From contig NZ_CP035952.1 of assembly GCF_004214895.1 (NCBI RefSeq), positions 1,240,001 through 1,304,000 of the forward strand: DNA of 64,000 bases, given 5' to 3'. Of the stretch, positions 28,206 through 36,347 are shown piece after piece. Under the pieces are notes generated by a model. The model was given only the letters and a program-made list of their open reading frames with translations, did not search any database and was not told the DNA's origin. Numbering within the stretch: the stretch's first letter is position 1; the number at the start of each line of letters is the position of its first letter. Source of the DNA: Pseudomonas tructae. Its GTDB lineage: Bacteria; Pseudomonadota; Gammaproteobacteria; Pseudomonadales; Pseudomonadaceae. The translations under genes were made by a program, and so were the position numbers.

Positions 28206-29114
28206 ATGTCGATTCGCCTGGACGATAAAGTGGTGATTGTCACTGGGGCCGGTGGCGGCCTGGGTCGCGCCCATGCCCTGCTGTTTGCCCGGCATGGCGC
28301 CAACGTGCTGGTCAATGACCTGGGCGGCTCGACCCATGGTGAAGGCGCCAGCGCTTCAGCCGCCGACCGGGTGGTGGCACAGATCCGTGAAGAAGGTGGC
28401 ACGGCCGTGGCCAACCACGACTCGGTCAGCGACGGCCAGCGCATTGTCGAACAGGCCATGGACAGCTTCGGCCGGGTCGACGTGGTGATCAACAACGCCG
28501 GCATTCTGCGTGACAAGACCTTTCACAAGATGGACGACAGCGACTGGGAGCAGGTCTACCAGGTTCACCTCGAGGGTGCCTACAAGGTCACCCGCGCCGC
28601 CTGGCCCCACCTGCGCGAGCAGAACTGGGGGCGGGTGATCTTCACCGCCTCGACCTCGGGCATCTACGGCAATTTTGGTCAGGCCAACTACGGCGCGGCC
28701 AAACTCGGCCTCTACGGGCTTACCCGGACTTTGGCCATCGAGGGGCGCAAGCACGGCATCCTGGTCAACGCCATTGCCCCCACCGGCGGCACGCGCATGA
28801 CCGAAGGGCTGATACCGCCGCAGGTATTCGAGCAGCTCAAGCCGGAGTTGGTCAGCCCACTGGTGGTGTACTTGGGCAGCGGCGAGTGCCAGGACAGTGG
28901 CGGTTTGTATGAAGTGGGTGGTGGCTGGGTCGGCAAGGTCCGCTGGGAGCGTAGCCTGGGCGTCGGTTTTGATCCGCGTGAGGGTTTTTCAGCGCAAGAT
29001 GTTGCCGCCAACTGGGAGCAGATTGGCAACTTCGACAACGCCGTGCACCCGCAAGACAGCCTGCAAGCCTTGCAGCAGATGATGGCCAACCTGCAGAAGT
29101 ACCCACAGGGCTGA
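28206..29114 (+). CDS. Short-chain dehydrogenase of the (3R)-hydroxyacyl-CoA type
   Basis: 302 residues starting MSIRLDDKVVIVTGAGGGLG. NAD(P) loop TGAGGGLG, NNAGIL near residue 98, and catalytic Y-x3-K in ANYGAAKLGLYG. The insertion VLVNDLGGSTHGEGAS after the third strand is characteristic of the dehydrogenase unit of peroxisomal multifunctional enzyme type 2, so (3R)-hydroxyacyl-CoA oxidation is the likely chemistry. GGAGA lies 8 bases before this ATG; the ATG six bases earlier is too close. No hydratase gene is adjacent. Confidence 0.82.
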   Translation: MSIRLDDKVVIVTGAGGGLGRAHALLFARHGANVLVNDLGGSTHGEGASASAADRVVAQIREEGGTAVANHDSVSDGQRIVEQAMDSFGRVDVVINNAGILRDKTFHKMDDSDWEQVYQVHLEGAYKVTRAAWPHLREQNWGRVIFTASTSGIYGNFGQANYGAAKLGLYGLTRTLAIEGRKHGILVNAIAPTGGTRMTEGLIPPQVFEQLKPELVSPLVVYLGSGECQDSGGLYEVGGGWVGKVRWERSLGVGFDPREGFSAQDVAANWEQIGNFDNAVHPQDSLQALQQMMANLQKYPQG

Positions 29115-29188
29115 ACCTTGCGAAGGTTGTGGCCACCGGCTGAAGTTGCCTATGCTGGACGGTCACCCAGGTTGCAGGAGCACAGTGA

Positions 29189-29542
29189 ATGTACGAATCC
29201 AGAGCGGACGCTGTCATCTCTACTCGACAGTTTGGCTACCGTCTGATGCGGCACGGCATCGCGGCCTGCCTGCTGCTGATCGGCTCGATCCTGTTCGGGG
29301 TGGTCGGCCACCTGTATTTCGAGCCGCAGGTGCCCTGGCACGACGCGGTGTTCAACGCCACCCTGCTGCTGGGAGGGGTGGGGCCGGTGATTCTCCCCGA
29401 GTCGATTGGCGGGAAGTTGTTTTTCGCAGGCTACGGCTTGTATGTCGGGCTGGTGTTTGTCGCCACTATCGGCCTGATCCTGGCCCCCATCGCCCACCGA
29501 TTGTTGCACCGTTTTCATTTTGACGACGGCGGTGACGATTGA
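29189..29542 (+). CDS. Small membrane protein, unknown
   Basis: 117 residues with three or four hydrophobic stretches (GIAACLLLIGSILFGVVGHLYF; NATLLLGGVGPVIL; FFAGYGLYVGLVFVATIGLILAPIA) and an acidic C-terminus DDGGDD. I do not recognise a named family. RBS AGGAGC with the ATG at 29189. The gene ends just before a hairpin whose T-tract faces the other strand. Confidence 0.65.
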   Translation: MYESRADAVISTRQFGYRLMRHGIAACLLLIGSILFGVVGHLYFEPQVPWHDAVFNATLLLGGVGPVILPESIGGKLFFAGYGLYVGLVFVATIGLILAPIAHRLLHRFHFDDGGDD

Positions 29543-29553
29543 CCTGCAGGCAT

Positions 29554-29580
29554 AAAAAAGGCCGCTGCAGTGCAGCGGCC
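29554..29580 (-). terminator. Intrinsic terminator, minus strand
   Basis: GGCCGCTGCA - G - TGCAGCGGCC, ten-base arms; reading the minus strand the hairpin is followed by six T residues. It can terminate a minus-strand transcript from the gap and, more weakly, the plus-strand membrane protein gene. Confidence 0.75.
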
Positions 29581-29594
29581 AAGTAAGACGCAGA

Positions 29595-29633
29595 TCAAGG
29601 AGCTTCAAAATCAACGTCGGTGAACTCGGTCAT
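29595..29633 (-). other. Candidate small transcript with 12-residue ORF or gene remnant
   Basis: MTEFTDVDFEAP followed by TGA, about 15 bases before the terminator hairpin. The frame stays open upstream for 14 further codons (reading PGHLEPDRNAPANG) to a TAG at 29676-29678, with no start. It looks like the acidic tail of a protein whose upstream part is lost, or a tiny ORF in a small RNA. Not recognised. Confidence 0.3.
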
Positions 29634-29770
29634 ACCGTTGGCTGGCGCGTTGCGATCAGGCTCAAGATGTCCGGGCTAGACACCTGGCCTGTGGGAATCG
29701 GCCGTTACTGGGTAAGTGAGTTCAGGATAAGCCGCTGATCAGTGAGGAAAAATAGCCGTTTGTGACATTT

Positions 29771-29793
29771 ACTGTTACAGGTCTAGTAACAGT
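29771..29793. promoter_or_regulatory. Operator-like palindrome
   Basis: ACTGTTAC - AGGTCTA - GTAACAGT, perfect 8-bp arms with a 7-base spacer, downstream of hmgR and upstream of the candidate minus-strand small transcript. Looks like a dimeric regulator site; the regulator is unknown. Confidence 0.5.
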
Positions 29794-29851
29794 GCTGCTG
29801 GTTAGATCAGGCGCTGGCCTGATGAAATGCCGGGACCGTCTGTCAGGCAGT

Positions 29852-30643
29852 TCAACCAGCGGGTGATTCTTCGTAACCCATGCGCCAACTGATCAACCTG
29901 GCCGCTGACAACAGTCGTTGCGCTGCCGGCCCCTGCTCGTCGGCATGGAAGATGGATGTCGGGCCAACCACGGTCAGCACCGCTGCAATCTTGCCCACCG
30001 CATTGAATACCGGTGCCGACAGAGCATCGACTCCTGGCATCAGCAAGCCATGAACATGGTGCAGGCCGCGCTGGCGGATCGTTGTGAACAATGCTTCGTA
30101 GTCGTTGAAACCTTGGCCCGAGGCTGCCAGTTCCTGCTCGCGCAGGTCGATGGTTTCGCGCTCTGGCAAGTAGGCGCCAAACACCAGGCCAGTCGAGGAG
30201 CTCAGCAAGGGCAGTACCGAACCGATCTGGGTGACTACGGTAACCGCGCGTACCGCCGGCTCGATGTTGACCACGGTCGCACCCTGGTTGCCCCACACGG
30301 CGATAAAGCAGCTTTCGTTGAGTTCATCGCGCAGCTGCGACAGCGGCAGTGCCGCTTCTTTCAATACATCCATCGCGCCCAGTGCCGCCAAACCGACACG
30401 CAACGCTTCACGCCCCAGCCCGTAATGGTTGGTGGCCGGGTTCTGCTCGGCAAAACCGCTGGCAATCAGTGCCTGCAAGTAGCGGTGCACCTTGCTGGCC
30501 GGCATGTCCACATGCTCGGCCAGGCGCGACAGCGACGTGGAGGGCGACAGCTGCGCCAGGGCCTTGAGGATGTCGGTACCGACTTCGGCCGAGCGGACCT
30601 TCTGTTTGCTGGAACTGTCGGCGGGGGAGCTGGCTTTGGCCAT
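29852..30643 (-). CDS. hmgR: IclR-family repressor of homogentisate catabolism
   Basis: 263 residues starting MAKASSPADSSSKQKVRSAEV. Winged helix about 20-80 (ILKALAQLSPSTSLSRLAEHVDMPASKVHRYLQ) and IclR effector domain beyond 95. Divergent from hmgA, the position of HmgR, which in P. putida represses hmgABC and is released by homogentisate. An ATG 21 codons upstream is less likely because the HTH spacing fits the shorter form. The operator lies in the shared promoter region. Confidence 0.9.
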   Translation of the reverse strand: MAKASSPADSSSKQKVRSAEVGTDILKALAQLSPSTSLSRLAEHVDMPASKVHRYLQALIASGFAEQNPATNHYGLGREALRVGLAALGAMDVLKEAALPLSQLRDELNESCFIAVWGNQGATVVNIEPAVRAVTVVTQIGSVLPLLSSSTGLVFGAYLPERETIDLREQELAASGQGFNDYEALFTTIRQRGLHHVHGLLMPGVDALSAPVFNAVGKIAAVLTVVGPTSIFHADEQGPAAQRLLSAARLISWRMGYEESPAG

Positions 30644-30706
30644 GGTGCAGTTGATCCGGGGAGTGCAAGTGGGCGCCTTTATAACTTGACGCTGTTCACC
30701 AATCAA

Positions 30707-30732
30707 ATTACGTTATGCGTAATGTAATTACG
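30707..30732. promoter_or_regulatory. hmgR: HmgR-type operator (17-bp palindrome plus third half-site)
   Basis: ATTACG - TTATG - CGTAAT is a perfect 17-bp palindrome, and a third half-site ATTACG follows after GTA, forming a second overlapping palindrome CGTAAT-GTA-ATTACG. P. putida HmgR is known to bind a 17-bp palindrome in the hmg promoter. A TTGACG sequence at 30686-30691 may be the hmgA -35 box, placing the operator over the -10 region. Confidence 0.75.
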
Positions 30733-30816
30733 ATAAAAATAACGCAGAAGCGCTGCCCTCCCTTCAAGGCCTGCAGCCAACTGCCATCACCGGCCTGCAG
30801 TGGGCCCGGAGGCTCG

Positions 30817-32118
30817 ATGAACCTCGATAACACCCCCGTCCTCGATTACCAGAGCGGCTTCGGCAACGAATTCGCCAGCGAAGCCTTGCCCGGCGCCTTG
30901 CCGGTCGGGCAGAACTCGCCGCAAAAGGCCCCGTACGGTCTGTATGCCGAACTGTTTTCTGGCACCGCTTTCACCATGGCACGCAGCGAGCAACGGCGCA
31001 CCTGGTTGTACCGCATTCGGCCTTCGGCCCTGCACCCGCGCTTCGAGCGCCTGGAGCGTCAACTGGCCGGCGGCCCGCCAGGAGCGGTGACGCCTAACCG
31101 CCTGCGCTGGAGCCCGCAGCCGATCCCCAGCGAGCCAACCGATTTCATTGACGGCTGGGTGGCCATGGCGGCCAACTCGGCTGGTGAGAAACCTGCTGGT
31201 ATCAGCATCCATACCTATTGCGCTAATCGCTCCATGGAGCGGGTGTTCTTCAGCGCCGACGGTGAACTGTTGCTGGTGCCCGAGCAGGGCCGCCTGCGCA
31301 TCGTCACCGAGCTGGGCGTACTGGAGGTCGAGCCGCTGGAAATCGCGGTGTTGCCCCGCGGCCTGAAGTTTCGTGTCGAACTGCTCGACGGCCAGGCCCG
31401 TGGCTACCTGGCGGAAAACCACGGTGCGCCGCTGCGTATCCCGGACCTGGGGCCGATCGGCAGTAATGGCCTGGCCAACCCGCGCGACTTCCTGGCCCCT
31501 GTGGCCCATTACGAGGAAGTCGATGCTCCGGTGCAACTGGTGCAGAAGTTTCTCGGCGAGCTGTGGGGCTGTGAGCTCAAGCATTCGCCGCTGGACGTGG
31601 TCGCCTGGCACGGCAACAACGTGCCGTACAAATATGACCTGCGCCGCTTCAACACCATCGGCACGGTCAGTTTCGACCACCCGGACCCGTCGATCTTCAC
31701 CGTGCTGACTTCGCCGACCAGCGTGCCGGGCATGGCCAACCTCGACTTCGTGATCTTCCCGCCGCGCTGGATGGTGGCCGAGAACACCTTCCGTCCACCA
31801 TGGTTCCACCGCAACCTGATGAACGAGTTCATGGGCCTGATCAAGGGCGAGTACGACGCCAAGGCCGATGGCTTTCTACCCGGTGGTGCCTCGTTGCACA
31901 GTTGCATGAGTGCCCATGGCCCGGATGCCGAAACCTGTGGCAAGGCCATTGCCGTGGAGCTTGCGCCGAACAAGATCGACAACACCATGGCTTTCATGTT
32001 CGAGACCAGCCAGGTGCTGCGTCCGAGCCGCCATGCGCTTGAATGCCCGCAATTGCAGGCCGACTACGATAGTTGCTGGGCCTCGTTGCCGAGCACCTTC
32101 ACCCCGAATCGGAGATAA
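30817..32118 (+). CDS. hmgA: Homogentisate 1,2-dioxygenase
   Basis: 433 residues starting [19 protein letters not shown], the conserved N-terminus (YQSGFGNEF). Iron-binding region near the C-terminus, [18 protein letters not shown] (His and Glu ligands) and [13 protein letters not shown] (His). Opens the aromatic ring of homogentisate to maleylacetoacetate in tyrosine and phenylalanine breakdown. Three bases separate it from fahA, so it is the first gene of a tight operon. RBS CGGAGG, 5 bases before ATG. Loss of this activity gives brown pyomelanin in pseudomonads. Confidence 0.97.
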   Translation: MNLDNTPVLDYQSGFGNEFASEALPGALPVGQNSPQKAPYGLYAELFSGTAFTMARSEQRRTWLYRIRPSALHPRFERLERQLAGGPPGAVTPNRLRWSPQPIPSEPTDFIDGWVAMAANSAGEKPAGISIHTYCANRSMERVFFSADGELLLVPEQGRLRIVTELGVLEVEPLEIAVLPRGLKFRVELLDGQARGYLAENHGAPLRIPDLGPIGSNGLANPRDFLAPVAHYEEVDAPVQLVQKFLGELWGCELKHSPLDVVAWHGNNVPYKYDLRRFNTIGTVSFDHPDPSIFTVLTSPTSVPGMANLDFVIFPPRWMVAENTFRPPWFHRNLMNEFMGLIKGEYDAKADGFLPGGASLHSCMSAHGPDAETCGKAIAVELAPNKIDNTMAFMFETSQVLRPSRHALECPQLQADYDSCWASLPSTFTPNRR

Positions 32119-32121
32119 CCC

Positions 32122-33414
32122 ATGAATCAGTCCGCCCTTGCCCGCAGTTGGGTAGAACACGCCAATGGCCACGGCGACTTCCCGCTGCAGAACCTGCCGC
32201 TGGGCATCTTCAGCCGCAAGGATCAGGCACCACGCTGTGGCGTGGCGATCGGTGACGCCATCCTCGACCTTGAAGCGGTGCTGGCCGCCGGCCTGTTCGA
32301 CGGCCAGGCCCGCGCCGCAGTCGAGGCCACCCGTGGTGGTGCGTTGAACGCCTTCTTCGCCCTTGGCCGTGGTGCCCGGGTAGCCCTGCGCGAGCGCCTG
32401 CTGGAACTGCTCGGCGAGCACAGCGAACACCAGGCGGCGCTCAAGCCGCTGCTGCATGCGGCCAGTGAGTGCCAGTTGCACCTGCCGGCGCGCATCGGTG
32501 ACTACACCGACTTCTATGTCGGCATCGAGCACGCCAAGAACGTCGGCAAGCTGTTCCGCCCCGACAACCCGCTGCTGCCCAACTACAAACACGTACCTAT
32601 CGGCTACCACGGCCGCGCCTCGACCATTCGCCCGTCGGGTACCGACGTACGCCGGCCAAAGGGCCAGACCCTGCCTGCCGGCCAGAGCGAGCCGAGCTTC
32701 GGCCCGTGCGCGCGCCTGGACTACGAGCTTGAGCTGGGTATCTGGATCGGCCAGGGCAACGATATGGGCGATTCGATCCCGGTGGCCGAAGCCGCTGAAC
32801 ACATCGCAGGCTTCTGCCTGCTCAACGACTGGTCGGCGCGTGATATCCAGGCCTGGGAATACCAGCCACTTGGACCGTTCCTGTCCAAGAGCTTCATCTC
32901 CACCATCTCCCCATGGGTGGTGACCGCCGAAGCCCTGGAACCGTTCCGTTGCGCCCAGCCAGCACGTCCGGAGGGCGACCCACAGCCACTGGCGTACCTG
33001 CTCGACAAGCGCGACCAGGCCGGCGGCGCCTTCGATATCGAATTGGAAGTACTGCTACTGACCGAGCGCATGCGCGAGCAGAACCTGCCGGCCCATCGCC
33101 TGACCCTGAGCAACACCTTGAGCATGTACTGGACCGTGGCGCAGATGGTTGCCCACCACAGTGTCAACGGTTGCCAGTTGCAGCCGGGCGACCTGTTCGG
33201 TTCGGGCACGCTCTCCGGCGCCCAGCCTGGCCAGTTCGGCAGCCTGCTGGAGATCACCCAGGGCGGCAAGGAGCCGGTTGAGCTTGCGTCGGGCGAGGTA
33301 CGCAAGTTCCTCGAAGACGGCGACGAGATCATTCTGCGCGCCCGTTGCAAGCGCGATGGCGTGGCCTCGATCGGTTTCGGCGAATGCCGCGGCAAGATTC
33401 TTGCTGCGCACTGA
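32122..33414 (+). CDS. fahA: Fumarylacetoacetase
   Basis: 430 residues, full length. N-terminal SH3-like domain then catalytic FAH domain; motifs VGIEHAKNVGKLFRPDN, YHGRASTIRPSGT (H and R near 165-175) and LDYELELGIWIGQGN with metal-binding acids, and NDWSARDIQAWEYQPLGPF. Hydrolyses fumarylacetoacetate to fumarate and acetoacetate, the last step of the tyrosine route. Second gene of the hmg operon, with the maiA isomerase 11 bases downstream. Confidence 0.97.
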   Translation: MNQSALARSWVEHANGHGDFPLQNLPLGIFSRKDQAPRCGVAIGDAILDLEAVLAAGLFDGQARAAVEATRGGALNAFFALGRGARVALRERLLELLGEHSEHQAALKPLLHAASECQLHLPARIGDYTDFYVGIEHAKNVGKLFRPDNPLLPNYKHVPIGYHGRASTIRPSGTDVRRPKGQTLPAGQSEPSFGPCARLDYELELGIWIGQGNDMGDSIPVAEAAEHIAGFCLLNDWSARDIQAWEYQPLGPFLSKSFISTISPWVVTAEALEPFRCAQPARPEGDPQPLAYLLDKRDQAGGAFDIELEVLLLTERMREQNLPAHRLTLSNTLSMYWTVAQMVAHHSVNGCQLQPGDLFGSGTLSGAQPGQFGSLLEITQGGKEPVELASGEVRKFLEDGDEIILRARCKRDGVASIGFGECRGKILAAH

Positions 33415-33425
33415 GGGCAGGGGCC

Positions 33426-34052
33426 ATGGAACTCTTTACCTACTACCGCTCGACTTCATCCTACCGGGTGCGGATTGCCCTGGCGCTCAAGGGGCTGGAT
33501 TACCAGTCGCTGCCGGTCAACCTGCTCAAGGGCGAGCAGCGCGAAGAACCCTTCGTGTCCCGCAACCCACAAGGGCGGGTGCCGGCGCTGAAGACCGACT
33601 CGGGTGAGATCCTGGTGCAGTCGCCAGCGATCATTGAATACCTGGAAGAGGTTTATCCACAACCGGCACTACTGCCTCAGGACCCGGTTCGCCGGGCCCA
33701 CGCCCGCGGTGTGGCGGCGCTGATCGGCTGCGATGTTCATCCGCTGCACAACGTCAGCGTGCTCAATCAATTGCGCGAGCTGGGCCATGACGACGGCGAG
33801 GTCAATCAGTGGATTGGTCACTGGATCAGCCAGGGCCTGGCTGCGGTCGAGCAGTTGATTGGTGACAAAGGCTTCTGCTTCGGCGATACGCCCGGGCTGG
33901 CCGATGTCTACCTGATCCCGCAACTGTACGCCGCCGAGCGCTTCAATATCGACCTCAGTGGCTTCCCGCGCATTCGCCGGGTCGCCGCCCTGGCCGAGGC
34001 GCATTCGGCATTTGCCCAGGCCCACCCTTCGAGGCAGCCCGACACCCCATAA
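33426..34052 (+). CDS. maiA: Maleylacetoacetate isomerase (zeta-class GST)
   Basis: 208 residues starting MELFTYYRSTSSYRVRIAL. The active-site motif STSSYRVRIALALKG near residue 9 is the zeta-GST signature (SSCSWRVRIAL type). The GST N-terminal domain includes SPAIIEYLEE; the C-terminal helical domain has DTPGLADVYLIPQLYAAERF. Isomerises maleylacetoacetate to fumarylacetoacetate with glutathione. Completes hmgA-fahA-maiA. The start at 33426 follows the GGGCAGGGGCC spacer; the longer frame overlaps fahA. Confidence 0.95.
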   Translation: MELFTYYRSTSSYRVRIALALKGLDYQSLPVNLLKGEQREEPFVSRNPQGRVPALKTDSGEILVQSPAIIEYLEEVYPQPALLPQDPVRRAHARGVAALIGCDVHPLHNVSVLNQLRELGHDDGEVNQWIGHWISQGLAAVEQLIGDKGFCFGDTPGLADVYLIPQLYAAERFNIDLSGFPRIRRVAALAEAHSAFAQAHPSRQPDTP

Positions 34053-34100
34053 ACCTGGCTGCCCGCACCTGATACCCATAACAATAAAAGGTACCTTGCG

Positions 34101-35495
34101 ATGCACAATCAGATTGCCAGCTTTCGCACGGCGCTGGATGCCCGGCCCGTGTCGCGTTATCAGTGGTTACTGCTGTTGTTACTCGCTTTGTTGCTGGTTA
34201 CCGATGGTTATGATGCTCAGGTGCTGGGTTATGTCATTCCTTCCCTGGCCCAGGACTGGGGCCTGGAGAAGGCCGCGTTCGGGCCGGTGTTCAGCGCCAA
34301 CCTGCTGGGCCTGACCCTGGGCTCGCTGGCAGTGACGCCCCTGGCAGATCGCTTCGGTGTGCGCCGGGTGCTGCTGTGTTGTGTGCTGCTGTACTCCAGC
34401 CTGACCCTGCTGATGGTGTTTGCCAACTCGCTCAACAGCCTGATGCTGGCGCGGTTTGTCTGCGGCATCGGCATGGGTGGGGCGATGCCCAGCGCCATGG
34501 CGCTGATGTCCGAGTATGCACCGCCGCGCTTGCGCACCTTGATGGTCACCCTGGCGGCTTGCGGCTTTTCGTTGGGTGGCGCAGCGGGAGGTTTTGTTGC
34601 TGCCGGGTTTATCGACAGCTTCGGCTGGCAGGCGGTATTCCTCGCTGGCGGTGTCGCGCCGCTGTTGCTGTTTCCATTCTTGCTTGTGTACCTGCCCGAG
34701 TCGTTGCCGCGACTGCTGCGCGATGTGCCACCCTATGCGCGTTTGCTCAAGGTCACGGCAAAGATGCTCCCGGGCTGGCAGCCGCCTGCGGCCACTGCGC
34801 GGGCCCAGGCAGAAAACCATAACAAACTCACCGTGCTGGCGTTGTTTCGCGACGGCTATGCCAGGTCGACACTGTTTATCTGGTCGACCTTCTTTGTCAG
34901 CTTGATCCTCTTGTACTTCATGATCAGCTGGTTGCCTTCCCTGTTGCTGGAAAGCGGCCTGGCGCTGAACCAGGCCAATCTGGCCACCTCGATGTTCCTG
35001 TTTGCTGGCACTCTGGGTGCGGTGTTCATGGCCTGGATCGCCGATCGCCTCAAGCGTAAAGTGCGCCTGCTCGGCGCCGTGCTATTGGCGGCGGCGGTGT
35101 TCACCGTGTTGCTCGGCCTGAACCATGACAATCCGCGTTGGCTGGTGGTCTGCGTATTTGCCGCAGGCTTTTGCATCATCGGCGGTCAGTTGACCCTCAA
35201 TGCCTTTACCAGCAATTTCTATCCGGCCCAGGTACGTGCCACCGGCACGGGGTGGGCGTTGGGGGTGGGGCGTTTCGGTTCGATCCTCGGGCCGCTGTTC
35301 GGCAGCCTGTTGCTGGCCATGCATTTACCGGTCGAGCAGATATTTTTCTTCTGCGCGATTCCGGCGGTGCTGGCTGCCTTGCTGATCATCCAGGTACGCA
35401 GCCCGGGCGAGGCGCTCAGTGCACCAAAGGTGAGGCAGGCGGAAGATGATTCAAGCGCTCGGTCAGGCGCAAGCGCTGGATTGGATCGTCGCTGA
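34101..35495 (+). CDS. MFS transporter, aromatic acid:H+ symporter type
   Basis: 464 residues with twelve hydrophobic segments. First span LLLLLLALLLVTDGYDAQVLGY carries the DGYD signature of the PcaK/AAHS subfamily; loop 2-3 motif is PLADRFGVRR, and the second half repeats it as IADRLKRKVR. It follows the hmg operon by 48 bases, so uptake of a phenylacetate-, tyrosine- or homogentisate-like aromatic acid is likely. The 3' end runs 80 bases into the convergent SirB1-like gene; the C-terminal tail (EALSAPKVRQAEDD onward) is polar. Confidence 0.88.
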   Translation: MHNQIASFRTALDARPVSRYQWLLLLLLALLLVTDGYDAQVLGYVIPSLAQDWGLEKAAFGPVFSANLLGLTLGSLAVTPLADRFGVRRVLLCCVLLYSSLTLLMVFANSLNSLMLARFVCGIGMGGAMPSAMALMSEYAPPRLRTLMVTLAACGFSLGGAAGGFVAAGFIDSFGWQAVFLAGGVAPLLLFPFLLVYLPESLPRLLRDVPPYARLLKVTAKMLPGWQPPAATARAQAENHNKLTVLALFRDGYARSTLFIWSTFFVSLILLYFMISWLPSLLLESGLALNQANLATSMFLFAGTLGAVFMAWIADRLKRKVRLLGAVLLAAAVFTVLLGLNHDNPRWLVVCVFAAGFCIIGGQLTLNAFTSNFYPAQVRATGTGWALGVGRFGSILGPLFGSLLLAMHLPVEQIFFFCAIPAVLAALLIIQVRSPGEALSAPKVRQAEDDSSARSGASAGLDRR

Positions 35496-36222
35496 GCAGC
35501 AAGGCGTGCTCCAGGTCGAAGCGCTCGGCCTGCGGGCACTCCAGGTGTTGATAGAGGGTGGCGCGTGCCATGTAGTCGGCGGCGGTACCAGGACCCAGTT
35601 GCAACACCCGTTCGGCATCCTTGAGGGCTTCCAGGTCATCATCATGACTGGCGTGCAGTTGACGCAGATTGCGCGACAGGCGCTGAAGCATCTGCACAGG
35701 GCTTGCGCTGAGTAGGTGATCGGCACTGAGCGCCAGTTGCGGGCCGAACTGACGGCCCAGCAGTTCACGGCAATCGGCTGGGTACAGGCGTCGCCCGCCG
35801 CAGGGGTCGAGCAGGTGGTCGGCGCCGGGGACGCGCAACAGGAAATGCCCGGGGAAGTTTACACCTTCCAGGGGGATCGACAGGCCACGGGCCAGTTCCA
35901 GGGTCAGCAACGCAAGCGCCAGGGGCTGGCCGCGACGACGTTGCATGACCTTGTCGAGCAACGCCGCCTGGGGGCGCAGGGGATGGTACTCGTCCTGCTG
36001 GAAGCCCAGGGCATTGAGGCGGCGCAACAACGGCTGGGCCAGTTCGCTGAGCGGCAGCATCGGCAATCCGGCGCTGACCTCCTGCTGCAAGGCCTTCACC
36101 TCGTCCAGTACCTTGGCCGGCACCACGCTGTTGTCGTGCTCCGCGGCGATCCACAGCGCTGCTTCCAGCAGGGCGACCGGGTCACGCTCAAGGCAAGCCA
36201 GACAGGCATTACGTGGGTTCAT
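35416..36222 (-). CDS. SirB1/transglutaminase-like TPR protein
   Basis: 268 residues. N-terminal two thirds resemble the SirB1 transglutaminase-like fold (RRRGQPLALALLTLELARGL, GVNFPGHFLLRVPGADHLLDPCGGR, with the FPGHFL and LDPCGG patterns of that family); the C-terminal third is TPR-like (LGPGTAADYMARATLYQHLECPQAE). Cytoplasmic; function in Pseudomonas unknown. The 3' end overlaps the MFS gene by 80 bases on the opposite strand. The ATG is preceded by GAGCGGAGATTGCC. Confidence 0.82.
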   Translation of the reverse strand: MNPRNACLACLERDPVALLEAALWIAAEHDNSVVPAKVLDEVKALQQEVSAGLPMLPLSELAQPLLRRLNALGFQQDEYHPLRPQAALLDKVMQRRRGQPLALALLTLELARGLSIPLEGVNFPGHFLLRVPGADHLLDPCGGRRLYPADCRELLGRQFGPQLALSADHLLSASPVQMLQRLSRNLRQLHASHDDDLEALKDAERVLQLGPGTAADYMARATLYQHLECPQAERFDLEHALLLSDDPIQRLRLTERLNHLPPASPLVH

Positions 36223-36347
36223 GGCAATCTCCGCTCAAGCTTCTGTTGTAGCGCTGGCGGGGCCTTTCGTCCAGTGGTCCGAGTGTGGCCGTCAGGGGGG
36301 AAAGCGCGGCCTATACTGGGATCAGCACCTCATCGAGGAGCCTGCCG

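Larger units (their letters stand above)
29543..29851. other. Intergenic stretch with terminator, mini-ORF and operator-like palindrome
   Basis: 309 bases without an obvious gene. On the minus strand it shows, in order of transcription, a palindrome (29786-29793 / 29771-29778), possible promoter elements (TGTAAC, 18 bases, CTATTT), a short frame ending EFTDVDFEAP at 29595, and an intrinsic terminator at 29554-29580. This could be a small transcript or the remains of a deleted gene. Confidence 0.45.
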
